Positions 48,676-59,050 of a stretch of 64,000 bases of DNA are shown piece after piece. Location of the stretch: contig NC_039478.1 in assembly GCF_003590095.1 (NCBI RefSeq), forward strand, positions 4,898,001 to 4,962,000, read 5' to 3'. The translations under genes were made by a program, and so were the position numbers. The DNA is from Trichoplusia ni. Lineage: Eukaryota > Arthropoda > Insecta > Lepidoptera > Noctuidae. The notes beneath the pieces are model-generated. The model worked only from the letters and a program-made list of their open reading frames with translations, was not told the origin of the DNA and ran no database searches. Within the stretch, counting starts at the first letter, position 1; each line of letters begins with the position of its first letter.

Positions 48676-50849
48676 GTAAGTTAATATTGACAATGGTGAT
48701 AAAATTAACTGCTACTTATTGATTTAAGTGCCATTTATATATTGAATATTAAAATGTGTTCCGCACTTCGGAACAACAACTTAAAAAATGATTTAATGAA
48801 ATGACACTTCCCGTGTTACAAAGGCTTGTCCCAGAGAACTAATATTAATTATCATTCAACGAATTCTTTGATGCATCGCTCTAAATTTATGCTTTGTTTT
48901 TATGTTTACTTTTTACAAATTAAAGTGATAGCGTTTCATACTATATATGGCGATAGTAGAAATTATTTAGGTACTACCTTTGATTATAATAGTCTCATAA
49001 TATAAATGCCATGTTTTTATGTTTTAAAATCGAATTCTAAAAATTTGCTAAACATTGTGACTGTTCTTGATAATCCGTTTTAATAACATTTTGTCATATG
49101 TTGTGACATGTGAATCAGATATATTATGTTAAGATATAAACATTACAATATACCTACGCTTTGTGTCATATCTTGCGGTCAGGCCTATAAAATTGCATAG
49201 ACCTATAAAAAAACAATTAACAAAAGTTTAAACAAATTTAACCTTGAATAAAATCATTTATTCGTTGTTGTTTCATTTAAAATCGTTGTTATTTAGATTG
49301 TAAGCCATATTGTTTAAGTTAAGGTTGACTTATTTATTTTTTGTTAAAGTACATTGAACCCTGATGCTCGACTATTAGGCGACATCTATTTTTACATGAT
49401 TAACCGAAACAATCATAAATTTGGCGTGACTTAACAGATTTGGATCGATGAACAAAATGTTGTGCAGAAGCGTTTTTTGTTGTTTGAATTATCTATTTAT
49501 TTCGCTTAATAAAGTAATTTAATATATTTATTTAATTTCTATTTATTTGGGTGTGTAAAATAAATAGCTAGACAATTCAACATCAAACCTAGCATAGATT
49601 AAAAAAAACCGGTCAAGTGCGAGTCGGACTCACCACACTGAGGGCCCCGTACAAAGAGGATAAAGAAAAAAAAATGTGACCCACCAAAATTCTGATCGTT
49701 TCATAACGTTGCTTAACCTTGATTGTGATTTTATTTAAACACCATAATATGTATATAATTTGCCTTTGCCTAGTACAATCCCTACCAAAACATGCAAGTC
49801 AAAACGTTTTTTTGCTTTCAGATTTTCCTTAACCATTGTTAATACTTTTTATCGATGACTGTGCTATTCGCCTTTGAATTCTAGTTAATATATATACCTA
49901 ACTATAGTTAACGAATCTAGTTTATTAGTTTGTGTTATCGTTATATCAAGACCACAGAGGTCAGGTTAGCTATCAGTCCCCTACTTGAATCACTTGAAGT
50001 GAAATTTTCGCTGTCGTAAATTGCGAGACGCCACTATTAGGTTTGTATATCCCTATCTCACTCCCACAATGACAATAGTCGTGATTAAAGTATCATAGTA
50101 AAGGTTCCGTTTTTGTGTCATACTTGCGGTTAACGAATGTTAGTGAATGTTATAGGTACCTATTTTAATAAGATTGTTGTGGTGGTTATTTTTGGTATGT
50201 CGATTGTGGTTTCGTTGATAAATAATTGAGGTTTTTATATTTATATTTATAATAGTTTTTTCGCCCGCGGCTTCGCCCGCGTCGAGGGCGGTTATATCGC
50301 GTTTCCAAGAGAACTCTTCAAAAAATCCGGGATAAAAACTATCCTATGTTCTTTCTCAAGGTCAGCTCTATCTCTGTACCAAATTTCATTAAAATTCGTT
50401 CTGTGGTTTAGACGTGAAAGACCAGACAGAGTTACTTTCGCATTTATAATATTAGTAGGGATTGTATAAATAAACAAGTGTTTTGTCGGTGAAATAACAA
50501 AATGTACGACACTAATTATTGATAAAGCGTTGGGTTAACGTTAAACTTCACTTTGATAGAAGGCAGACGTTTTAATAACGGAATCAGGTCAGATTTGTTA
50601 CAGAATTTAGTATAAAAAAAATAAAAAATAATTACAAACTTAAAACCTATAATAGTATCTACAGATGCTTACTGAGCCGTCATCACTCAAACGCATTCAA
50701 ACCTCATTTGCAATCGGTCGAGCAGTTTAGGAGTATTTCGGTGTCATACACACGTACAATCGAATTATTTACCTAGATACTTAGATAAAGATTAAGAGTA
50801 CCAAATTTAGAAAAAAATGATTAATTTTCTTGTCATTCTATTTTTCCAG
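48676..50849 (+). other. Putative leader intron of secreted-protein gene 3
   Basis: It is bounded by GTAAGT and TTTTTCCAG. It holds a repeat at about 49605-49730 (AACCGGTCAAGTGCGAGTCG, GACTC opening; relatives at 58972-59005 on the minus strand and 61195-61440). It also holds a copy of the 43.8-kb repeat at 50258-50463. The first 900 bp show nothing specific. Confidence 0.4.
50258..50463 (+). repeat. Dispersed repeat, best-kept copy of the 43.8-kb family
   Basis: It starts TTTTTTCGCCCGCGGCTTCG, contains CCGGGATAAAAACTATCCTA, ACCAAATTTCATTAAAATTC and GTTACTTTCGCATTTATAAT, and ends ATATTAGTAGGGATT. It is inside the leader intron of secreted-protein gene 3. Confidence 0.65.
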
Positions 50850-50858
50850 TACATCAAA

Positions 50859-51683
50859 ATGAAGTCTATCATGGTATTGTCAATGGTGATCGTCAGCTGC
50901 TTAGCTCAGAGGTCACCGTATGCTGGACGGGGGTCCCATCGGATTCCCGCCTCTGGAGACCACTACTGCTGATCCTTTGGCTAACAGGTAACTTGTTCCT
51001 TCAAAATTTATAGACTTTTATGTGGAAAAAACACATTTTTATTCAGTTATTTGATAAAAAATTACATGATACAATTTCCAACAAGGTTATTCATTAGTTG
51101 ATAAAATATTAGGAGGGTCTGGAGGGTTTCAATTATTCCATGACAGTCAATATAACGGCATGGATAGAGTGGTTACCATACCAAACCCAATGTGCGCACG
51201 TGCGTGCGTGCAGTTCGACCAGCGCTTACAATCATCTGTTTCCACGAAAGCTTGTCCTGAGTACGGTATTCCCGAGTATCTTGGATGGATTTGCTTCAAA
51301 CTCATTTTTCACTTTTACCATTTGAATGCCAGAAGAATGAGAATGCTAATACCAGAAGAATATAAAATGTACAAGACAAGGATGGTGAACTCATTTATTT
51401 TGTTTTAACATGTTCCATAAATTAACAGAATGAAAAAAGACTTCTAGCACGCCCTCAATATATTTCTTCAACTCGTTCCAGGTTTGGAGACAGCGCAGAC
51501 AGTACAACCATCAGCCTGCCAATAGAAGCACTTGGTGACATTGAGCTGGTGAAGAGATTAAGCCTCCTGCCTCTAGACAACCAACCCTTCTGGCTCATCA
51601 ATTGGAGAGCCTTGGAAGCCAATAGAAGAAACCCTCAGACGTACCCTGTTCGACCAAATAGTTTTATCGAACCTGCTAATTAA
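50859..51683 (+). CDS. Small secreted protein, family copy 3 (two coding exons, one-base frameshift)
   Basis: Exon 50850-50987 starts MKSIMVLSMVIVSCLAQRSP, a signal peptide leading into QRSPYAG, as in copy 1. It ends at AACAG|GTAACT. Exon 51482-51683 follows a CGTTCCAG acceptor. The join completes an Arg codon, giving NRFGD as in copy 1. The second exon then reads PIEALGD, LPLDNQPFWLINWR and RRNPQTYPVRPNSFIEPAN to the stop at 51681-51683. Between YAG and PIGFP the frame is broken: there are 7 nt (CGGGGGT) where a multiple of three is needed. Read literally, translation stops at 50967-50969. Without one G the product would be about 109 residues, close to copy 1. Everything else (splice sites, signal peptide, conserved blocks) is intact, so either this is a homopolymer sequencing error or the gene died very recently. 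An AATAAA is at 52003-52008. Confidence 0.75.
50988..51481 (+). other. Coding intron of secreted-protein gene 3
   Basis: This is a GT-AG intron of 494 nt in phase 2 inside the Arg codon of NRFG. Copy 1 reads straight through the same position. It contains a degenerate SINE-like segment at about 51158-51285 (GGATAGAGTGGTTACCATAC, GTGCGTGCAGTTCGACC), so the frames 51140-51325 and 51160-51408 are repeat-derived. Confidence 0.65.
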
Positions 51684-52002
51684 ATGATTGTTTTTTTAAT
51701 ATAACGTAGCAGGATTAGAAATGTTAGAACTAAATTTGTTTGTGGCCTAGATTATCATTTTATCTCGCGTGGTTGAAAATTGTCAAAGGATTGTGAGCGG
51801 TAATAATATAGTGCATGCAGGATGACTCATATTTTTTGTACAAATTATAAAAATTGACAAACTGTAAGAATTGTCATCAGAAGGCTAGTAAGGAAACTTG
51901 CAACTAGAAAAGTATCTTTCCCGTGTTTGAAATACAAGTGGAAATTGTGATAAAAATTCTATATTTAAAAGAAATACTTGCCGAATTTCATTTGATTGTA
52001 AG

Positions 52003-52008
52003 AATAAA
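52003..52008 (+). terminator. Candidate poly(A) signal for secreted-protein gene 3
   Basis: A canonical AATAAA about 320 nt after the stop codon of family copy 3. Confidence 0.4.
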
Positions 52009-52369
52009 AAATATTGTTTTTAAAGTTTAAAAAACTAAAAAGGTACAAGTGGAAATCAACCAATTGTGATATATTTTAAATTTTAAATGTTGTATAATAT
52101 TGAGGAATACATTATTTTTAATACTTAATCGATTTGAATTGTGATATATCTGTGTACTGTGTTATCTATGGAATGTTTTTAGTAGATAATCGAATAGTAA
52201 AAATACTCATAAATTATTGATTAATATTAAAGTAAAATTAAAAAAAAAAACCAAAAGCAATCATGAAAAACGTTTGTAGCGTTTTGCCTATCGGAGTAAG
52301 TATTATTAAAATTTAGAAAAGAAGTAGTTTAATTAATAAAACATCTTATCATTTTTTTATCATTACTGC

Positions 52370-52500
52370 ACGAATGCCGATTAGCCGAGTGGTTGGACCA
52401 TGCCAAGCTCACTGATCGTCGTGTCGCGGGTTCGATCCCCACTTAGGATAAGACTTTGTGTGCTTGTCCTGAGCCTTTGCGCATTTTTTTAGTAAGAAAG
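52370..52500 (+). mobile_element. tRNA-derived SINE with intact A and B boxes
   Basis: The A box TAGCCGAGTGG is at 52382-52392 and the B box GGTTCGATCCC at 52429-52439, with CGTCGTGTCGC just before the B box. The body (CTTTGTGTGCTTGTCCTGAG) is short and diverged. It resembles a tRNA gene in the head only. Confidence 0.7.
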
Positions 52501-52607
52501 TAAAAAAAAATCAAGTTCTCAGTTTGTAAATCGAGTTCAAAAGTTTTGCAAACACCTTTAAGAACTCTTGTCCTGCTTGAACCTTATAGTATTTTTTTTT
52601 ATTTTAA

Positions 52608-53006
52608 CTTAATAGAGAAGCAAGGAGGAGCTCGTGGCTAAGCTATAACCGCATAAGTGATTCGATCACAGGTTAAGCTATGCTTGACGCGGTTGGTCCG
52701 TAGATGGGTGACCATCTTTGTCATAACGAGTTAGTCCGTGTTTCGGAAGGCACGTTAAATTGTGGGTCCCGGCTGTTATTCCTACATCTTTGACAGTCGT
52801 TACAGGTAGTCAAAAGCTTGAAAAGTCTGATAGCCAGTCTAACCATGGGGTATCGTGTTGCCCAGGTAACTGGGTTAAGGAGGTCAGATAGGCAGTCGCT
52901 CCTTGTAAAACACTGGTACTTAGCTGAAACCGGTTGGACTGGTAGCCGACCCTAACGTAGTTGGGAAAAGGCTAGGCCAATGATGATAACCTTAATAGAG
53001 AAGCAA
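52608..53006 (+). mobile_element. Full-length 5S rRNA-derived SINE with 16-bp target-site duplication
   Basis: The element 52624-52990 (367 bp) is flanked by perfect 16-mers CTTAATAGAGAAGCAA at 52608-52623 and 52991-53006. The head contains CGATCACAGGTTAAGC and GTAGATGGGTGACC at the spacing of the 5S rRNA internal promoter (5S has CGATCACCGAAGTTAAGC and TTGGATGGGTGACC). The body continues GTGTTTCGGAAGGCACG, CGTGTTGCCCAGGTAACTGG, GTCGCTCCTTGTAAAACACT, and ends GGCTAGGCCAATGATGAT, a short TGA-type tail. No protein is encoded. The perfect duplication shows insertion by LINE-type retroposition. Partial copies: 6670-6784, 10477-10650, 11271-11425, 12423-12546, 60478-60722. Confidence 0.85.
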
Positions 53007-53475
53007 AAAGTATCAAAAATCCAAGTTTTGCAAACACCCTTAGGTCACCCAATAAATAATAGGAACTCCAACTTCCCAAAGAATTATTATCATAAATCAT
53101 TTAGCATTTGTTTTAATACTCGTTCTATGCCTTAATAAGTACTTCAAACAATTAAGTGCCCTAAATTGTTGGAGTAAATAATGCGAAAGTCATTATTAAT
53201 GACTTTAATTCTTCCCATTAAGGCCGCGTTTCCAACAGAGACGTGCGAGGAATGTGTTTGCAAAGGACCAATAGAATCTTTATTTACTTCGCCTCTGTCA
53301 GCACAGCTCTGGTGGAAACGGTTCAACGGACATCCTCGCACGACACATTTCCATCGCACATCTGTGGTGGAAACGCAGCCTTACTGGGCCTTTTGCTTTA
53401 ACGCGGTGGAATCCTCATGGACATCCACTCCCTAGGGGTAGGAAATGAGTAGTGTCAGACTCCTACTGACTAATT
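53007..53475. other. Gene-free stretch between SINE and palindromic element
   Basis: GGCCGCGTTTCCAACAGAGA ... GGTGGAAACGCAGCCTTACT (53222-53383) is GC-richer and has internal near-repeats (GGTGGAAACG, GGACATCCTCGCA). A related fragment, GGTGGAAACAGCTCAGCGGA CATCCTCGCAC, occurs at 14602-14632 followed by AACGCAGCC. It is therefore another dispersed repeat, not a gene. Confidence 0.45.
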
Positions 53476-53621
53476 ATTAAATGATGTAACGGTTTACTCA
53501 CGCGCGATAGTTCAACTCGCGATCCCGACGCGTCTGCTCATGATTAAGGACTCCGGTTGGATCCGTAACTAGTCGGGCTACCCCGATAAATACGCGTGAG
53601 TAAACCGTTACATCATTTAAT
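53476..53621. mobile_element. Palindromic MITE-like element, second complete copy
   Basis: The left end ATTAAATGATGTAACGGTTT is mirrored by the right end AAACCGTTACATCATTTAAT, and the core matches the 20.3-kb copy (CTGCTCATGATTAAGGACTC). The left arm differs internally (GCGCGATAGTTCAACTCGCG in place of the ATTTATCGGGG segment), so the arms no longer pair over their inner half. Confidence 0.75.
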
Positions 53622-53804
53622 AATGAATCATTCTCACGATAGTTTCTTACTGACTAAATCTGAACCGGTGTATAGCAATGCGTTGCAATCCTTCATACCG
53701 ACCGCGGGCTACCACCGGCCAGTTTTGTGGGCCGGTAGGCAGCCTTAAGGGCCCACCATCACTTCTCATAGTAATAGTATTACCGTTGTGGAAGCGTGAC
53801 AGCA

Positions 53805-54804
53805 NNNNNNNNNNNNNNNNNNNNNNNNNNNNNNNNNNNNNNNNNNNNNNNNNNNNNNNNNNNNNNNNNNNNNNNNNNNNNNNNNNNNNNNNNNNNNNNN
53901 NNNNNNNNNNNNNNNNNNNNNNNNNNNNNNNNNNNNNNNNNNNNNNNNNNNNNNNNNNNNNNNNNNNNNNNNNNNNNNNNNNNNNNNNNNNNNNNNNNNN
54001 NNNNNNNNNNNNNNNNNNNNNNNNNNNNNNNNNNNNNNNNNNNNNNNNNNNNNNNNNNNNNNNNNNNNNNNNNNNNNNNNNNNNNNNNNNNNNNNNNNNN
54101 NNNNNNNNNNNNNNNNNNNNNNNNNNNNNNNNNNNNNNNNNNNNNNNNNNNNNNNNNNNNNNNNNNNNNNNNNNNNNNNNNNNNNNNNNNNNNNNNNNNN
54201 NNNNNNNNNNNNNNNNNNNNNNNNNNNNNNNNNNNNNNNNNNNNNNNNNNNNNNNNNNNNNNNNNNNNNNNNNNNNNNNNNNNNNNNNNNNNNNNNNNNN
54301 NNNNNNNNNNNNNNNNNNNNNNNNNNNNNNNNNNNNNNNNNNNNNNNNNNNNNNNNNNNNNNNNNNNNNNNNNNNNNNNNNNNNNNNNNNNNNNNNNNNN
54401 NNNNNNNNNNNNNNNNNNNNNNNNNNNNNNNNNNNNNNNNNNNNNNNNNNNNNNNNNNNNNNNNNNNNNNNNNNNNNNNNNNNNNNNNNNNNNNNNNNNN
54501 NNNNNNNNNNNNNNNNNNNNNNNNNNNNNNNNNNNNNNNNNNNNNNNNNNNNNNNNNNNNNNNNNNNNNNNNNNNNNNNNNNNNNNNNNNNNNNNNNNNN
54601 NNNNNNNNNNNNNNNNNNNNNNNNNNNNNNNNNNNNNNNNNNNNNNNNNNNNNNNNNNNNNNNNNNNNNNNNNNNNNNNNNNNNNNNNNNNNNNNNNNNN
54701 NNNNNNNNNNNNNNNNNNNNNNNNNNNNNNNNNNNNNNNNNNNNNNNNNNNNNNNNNNNNNNNNNNNNNNNNNNNNNNNNNNNNNNNNNNNNNNNNNNNN
54801 NNNN
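53805..54804. other. Assembly gap, exactly 1000 N
   Basis: The round size indicates a placeholder for a gap of unknown length. A GTTGTGGAAGCGTGACAGCA repeat fragment abuts its left edge and LINE coding sequence its right edge, so the missing DNA is probably repeat. Confidence 0.95.
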
Positions 54805-55350
54805 ATCTCCTTTTTAACATCCTTCATAATCCACATTACCCATCGTATCTACGAGAGCGTTTCTCATACGTCAAGCCTCGCGACGCTCCGTGCCGATCCC
54901 ACCTCAAAACCCTCCTCAAGTTCCATCCCCACAGCACGGACTTCTACTCCTACTCCTTCACCGTGCACGCAGTTCGATTATGGAACTCTCTGCCGCCTGA
55001 CATACGGAATTCTTCATCTATTTCCATATTTAAGAGACAAGTAAAGGATCACTACCTGTCATCTTAATTTCTGTTGTGTCATATTTATATTGTATATATG
55101 TATTTATTTATGTAATTGTAATCTTATTTCAGTTTGTCTCTTTTTATTATCTTTTCTTCTTTTGTTAAAATTGTATTTGTCATATTCACCTCTTTCTGTT
55201 TTTCCAATGCTTGTACACTATTGTCTATTTTTCTAACTTATTTATCCTTTCGCAGGTCTGCTGGAAGAGATTTCTCAAAGAAATAAGCAGTACCTTTGTA
55301 CACCTCTTTCTATATTTGTGATACTTTTATTGGTCTGTGTACATAAATGA

Positions 55351-55385
<35 letters not shown>

Positions 55386-55390
55386 ATTAA
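54805..55390 (+). mobile_element. LINE 3' end: C-terminus of reverse-transcriptase protein, UTR and (TAAA)n tail
   Basis: The frame entering from the gap reads FNILHNPHYPSYLRERFSY and then AVRLWNSLPPDIRNSSSISI FKRQVKDHYLSS before a stop at 55065-55067. The VRLWNSLP and SISIFKRxVK signature is typical of the last residues of LINE (non-LTR retrotransposon) ORF2 proteins. A 280-nt 3' UTR ends in about ten AAAT units (near 55345-55388), the tail type of target-primed insertion. The surviving frame has no stop, so the copy may be young. Its body and 5' end are in the gap or missing. The clade cannot be set from this part. Confidence 0.8.
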
Positions 55391-56220
55391 AGGTGATAAA
55401 ATGAGCAAGTGATATTACCAGCCCCCACTACATTTCATCATTTTAAGTGCTTTTAATCTTCCGTACTTTTTAATCATGTGAAAAAAAGAAATATACGATT
55501 TCAATATGTTTTGGAAATCTGTTCGAAGGACTAGACAGGTTTAGTCTAAGATCCAATTGTTTTTTTTTTATCTTAAAGCAGACATCATGGACATTCTCTA
55601 TTCAGAGTTAGTCTTATCAGGTATAATCTTACATTTGTATCTTATGGACTACGATAAACAGAAGTTCTCACAATCACTAACTTAGATATTTTTATACTGA
55701 ATTCTCCAAGGGGTCATAGCCTAAACATTTCCACCAACATGATTTCCCATCCTCACATTTTCTCCTGAAGTGTCAGTAATACTAACAATAAATGGTGTTC
55801 GCTAGTCTTTTTTATTTTATTGTCATCTTAAAAAGATCTTAATCTTGTCTAGACTGAATAAAATCACCATTTCAGTCCATTACACGAAAAAATATAGAAC
55901 AAATTATGTTTTTTTTGTATTGTATGCTATTTTACTGGAATAAAATAATATATGCAAATGGCGTAAAAATACATATATATTTACATAGAAATAAATTAAG
56001 AAAGACCTATCGGTTAATCTCACTCACATGCTATTTTTATGATTAAAATGAAATACTGCAAAAAGTTAGTATTAAAATACAATTAAAATTACACTGCAAT
56101 ACCGAAAATTATATGTCTATATTAGAACTTGCGAGCGGAATTTGACCGTAGAAATTTCGGTTACAGCTGCAAACATTCTATGTAATTAGTCCTCGATGAC
56201 ATGACGGCTGCGTTAAACCA
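55391..56220. other. Gene-free AT-rich stretch
   Basis: Nothing supportable is seen. Confidence 0.4.
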
Positions 56221-59050
56221 AATTTACCTTACTATTTTTGTCCTTCTTGGGTCAGACATGTGAACGTAATACGAAAACCATTGTTCACTCTCACGACAAT
56301 GGGTTTCGTACCAATTGCGTAACAACAAAATTACAAAAAGTGGGTAACCGGTGTAAATGGTGGAAAATGCCTTGATGTTAGGTTTCAATACAGCCTTGTG
56401 ACTAATGAAAGAACTGATAGGTAGACATTGGATCTTTAGAATTAGGCTAAAAACTAAAAAAAACATGCTCACTGAACACAGTATACCGTTTTAGCCTTTA
56501 TATCATATCTAAGCATCAATAATTCACTTGGTCCATATTCGTCATATGCATTTAAAATCCCATGGAAAAAAAAAACGGGTTTTTCCTTCACTTCTTTACC
56601 TAAGCCACCGCCCCTATGTAAAGTTTATACAGGGTGTGTGGAATCAAGCTCGGGTTCCTGTATTATGTCTCCCTGGAGAATGTTTATTACTGTTTCAGCA
56701 ATATCATCATTCACAGTCCTATTTCTCATGAGAAATTACTTCATTTCGCATTCTAATACCGTGTTTATACTTTTGTTGTATTTTAAGTGGTATGAGATAT
56801 AAATATGTATATGTGTGACGTATGTGTCGGTAGGACTCATGCATAGACGGGGAATCTTCATGGATTGCTTTAAACATAACCATAATCTCATTGTTACTCA
56901 GGTTTCGGTGCCTGGACGTGCGTCGTTGATCTCCAGGCTTTACCAGGCTATATCTCAAAAATCACGATAGCCAGACACTTGATTTATTTACAGATGATAG
57001 ATTTTAGATTATTTTGAGAAATACATACTAAAGTTAATTAAAATAATAAATAGAGGCTATGCAACTATGAGAAAGAAATTTTTTCTCAGAAAATCAGTTT
57101 TTTTACTATTATTTTTGAACATTAATTGTGTGTGGCGTGTCCGATTTTTTTATTCAAATATTTTCACTTAAATCTTTAAAGTATTTTCTAAATCAATTTC
57201 AAAGTTTTAACTCCGAACACACATCGCACCGTGACCTATTTCTATCGAGCCGTTGCAACTGACAAGCCAATATTTATTGTACGTTTGCAGAGATTTGGCT
57301 TGAATGTATACTGATTGAATATACGATACGTTATATTTTGTTTAAAGTACTGATGCTACCAGAAATAGTATCAAGTTTTAAATAATAATAGAATTATTAT
57401 CTGCCTTTGTTTATTTTTTTCCTCTAAGCGAAACTGGAGTGTTGTATTTTTCATTTCGCGTACAGTTTTAAATAGTGATCCGATCCGTAGCCGACATCTT
57501 TTAATTGTTTTGCTATTTGTGTCATCGAAATTGGTTCAGCTATTTAAAGAGGGGTAGCAAAACTTTCATTAACTAGACTTTTATTTTAAAACTATGATTA
57601 TAACGAGTTAGCCCTCATTAAATAATTGAGTCACTTTATATTTTCATATTGATCGCCGTCTCAAGTAGACGTTCAAAATTTTGCCGTGTTTATTATACAA
57701 AATTAAATCTATACCTGCTAAGGACGTTAATGGTCCACGTTGGACGCTTAGGCGTTGTTTCCTAAACGGTGCTAGTGACAAGTCAAATTTATGTATGCAT
57801 CGTCTTTACTCTGCGACCGTCCCAAATTCTAAAGCTGTTGAATATGGATGCTACTTCCTTTGTTTCTTGTTTATCTTCTAAGGATAGCTATTCTGTGTTT
57901 TTTGGGAGGTTCCTTTGGTTTGATTTGAAAAATCATCTCTTTGAATTGGGCCAGTATTCAATTTATACCCTTAATAAGTACTTTTAGACTAACGTAACAA
58001 GAAGAAAAACACATGAGAAAAACATAATTTCAATAAAGTTTAAATTTGGGGTTGAAAAATATATACCATCATCATCTACGTCATCTTTTTATGTACTTAG
58101 TTTTAACTCATTTTTTACGAAGTATTTTCTTTGTGATTTTGAATTCTAATTATTATAAAAAAAGAACATTTAATTTTCCAGTTTGCCCTCTTCCACTAAA
58201 TTTGACGATGCAGTTTCTTAACTTCTATTTTCAGTTGAACAAGCTTACTTCAAGACGCTCGAATAGGTCTATCTAGAGTAGTAAAAACAATATACTGACA
58301 TTTCCCTCCATGTTCTATTCCTTTAGACAGCTTGTGAATGAGAGATGTTCAATTCAAAATAAACCTCCTTATTTCTAAACCTTTTAACTTCTTTTGAGGT
58401 AAGGTTGAAAAGGATGGCCCGATTCGATTACTTTTTATTTATCGTCGTGGCCCTTTGTTGCTTTAAGTAGGGTAGTTTGCACAATAGAAGCGAAGAATTC
58501 GAGTTGATTGCTATCCAGTATTTCTATCAACTTGGGAGGCTTAAGTCGCACTTGTGAATGATGCTTGAAAGTGAGAGGAAAGTAAGTTCAATGAAATGGA
58601 GCTTTCATAAAGTTTTCTCTTAATATAAGTGTATAATATTCTTATATGGTTTTTGCTGTTATATTATTTTCTTAAAAATGCAGAATCTGTTTGTGGCTGG
58701 GTTTTATTACGAGTAATTGTAATTATGCATAAAGGCTATATTGGTTCAGTTTAATTAAATTGAGGTTTGTAAGAAGCATAATATGTGGATTGGAAATTGC
58801 TTGTCTTAAGCTGTAATAGCATTGTGCTCATAAAAACCTATCTATTCAGTAGCAAATATATAATTATTAACGGCCAGAATTGGGTGATAAATGAATTTGT
58901 GGGTCTATAAAATTTATTTTGTTTTGTAAACAACCGATTTGTTTTACTTTGTCTTATTTGTATGAAACCTTCAGCGCCGCGAGTTTAACTTGCACTTGAC
59001 CGGTTAGTTAAATAACTAAACATTGAAATGTGTTCTTCAGTTATAAAATT
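56221..59050. other. Gene-free stretch with one weak exon candidate
   Basis: A minus-strand frame (56224-56472) starts with a hydrophobic segment and reads RNWYETHCRESEQWFSYYVH ... RTKIVR, breaking at a donor-like AG|GTAAAT. I cannot link it to other exons. About 58972-59005 is a minus-strand piece of the AACCGGTCAAGTGC repeat. The frames at 57681-57987 and 58046-58276 look random. Confidence 0.4.

Noticed and set aside
51140..51408. Two overlapping frames of 61 and 82 residues
   Set aside because: They lie in the intron of family copy 3 and derive from a degenerate SINE.
52624..52990. A genuine 5S rRNA gene
   Set aside because: Only the promoter region resembles 5S. The ends of the 5S molecule are not conserved, and the unit is a dispersed element with a target-site duplication.
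53678..55067. Open frames of 346-423 codons around 53.7-55.1 kb
   Set aside because: They consist almost wholly of N from the gap. Only the part after 54805 is real sequence, and it is LINE.
55345..55388. (AAAT)n as an independent microsatellite or CRISPR-like array
   Set aside because: It is the 3' tail of the LINE just upstream. No spaced direct-repeat array exists anywhere in the window.
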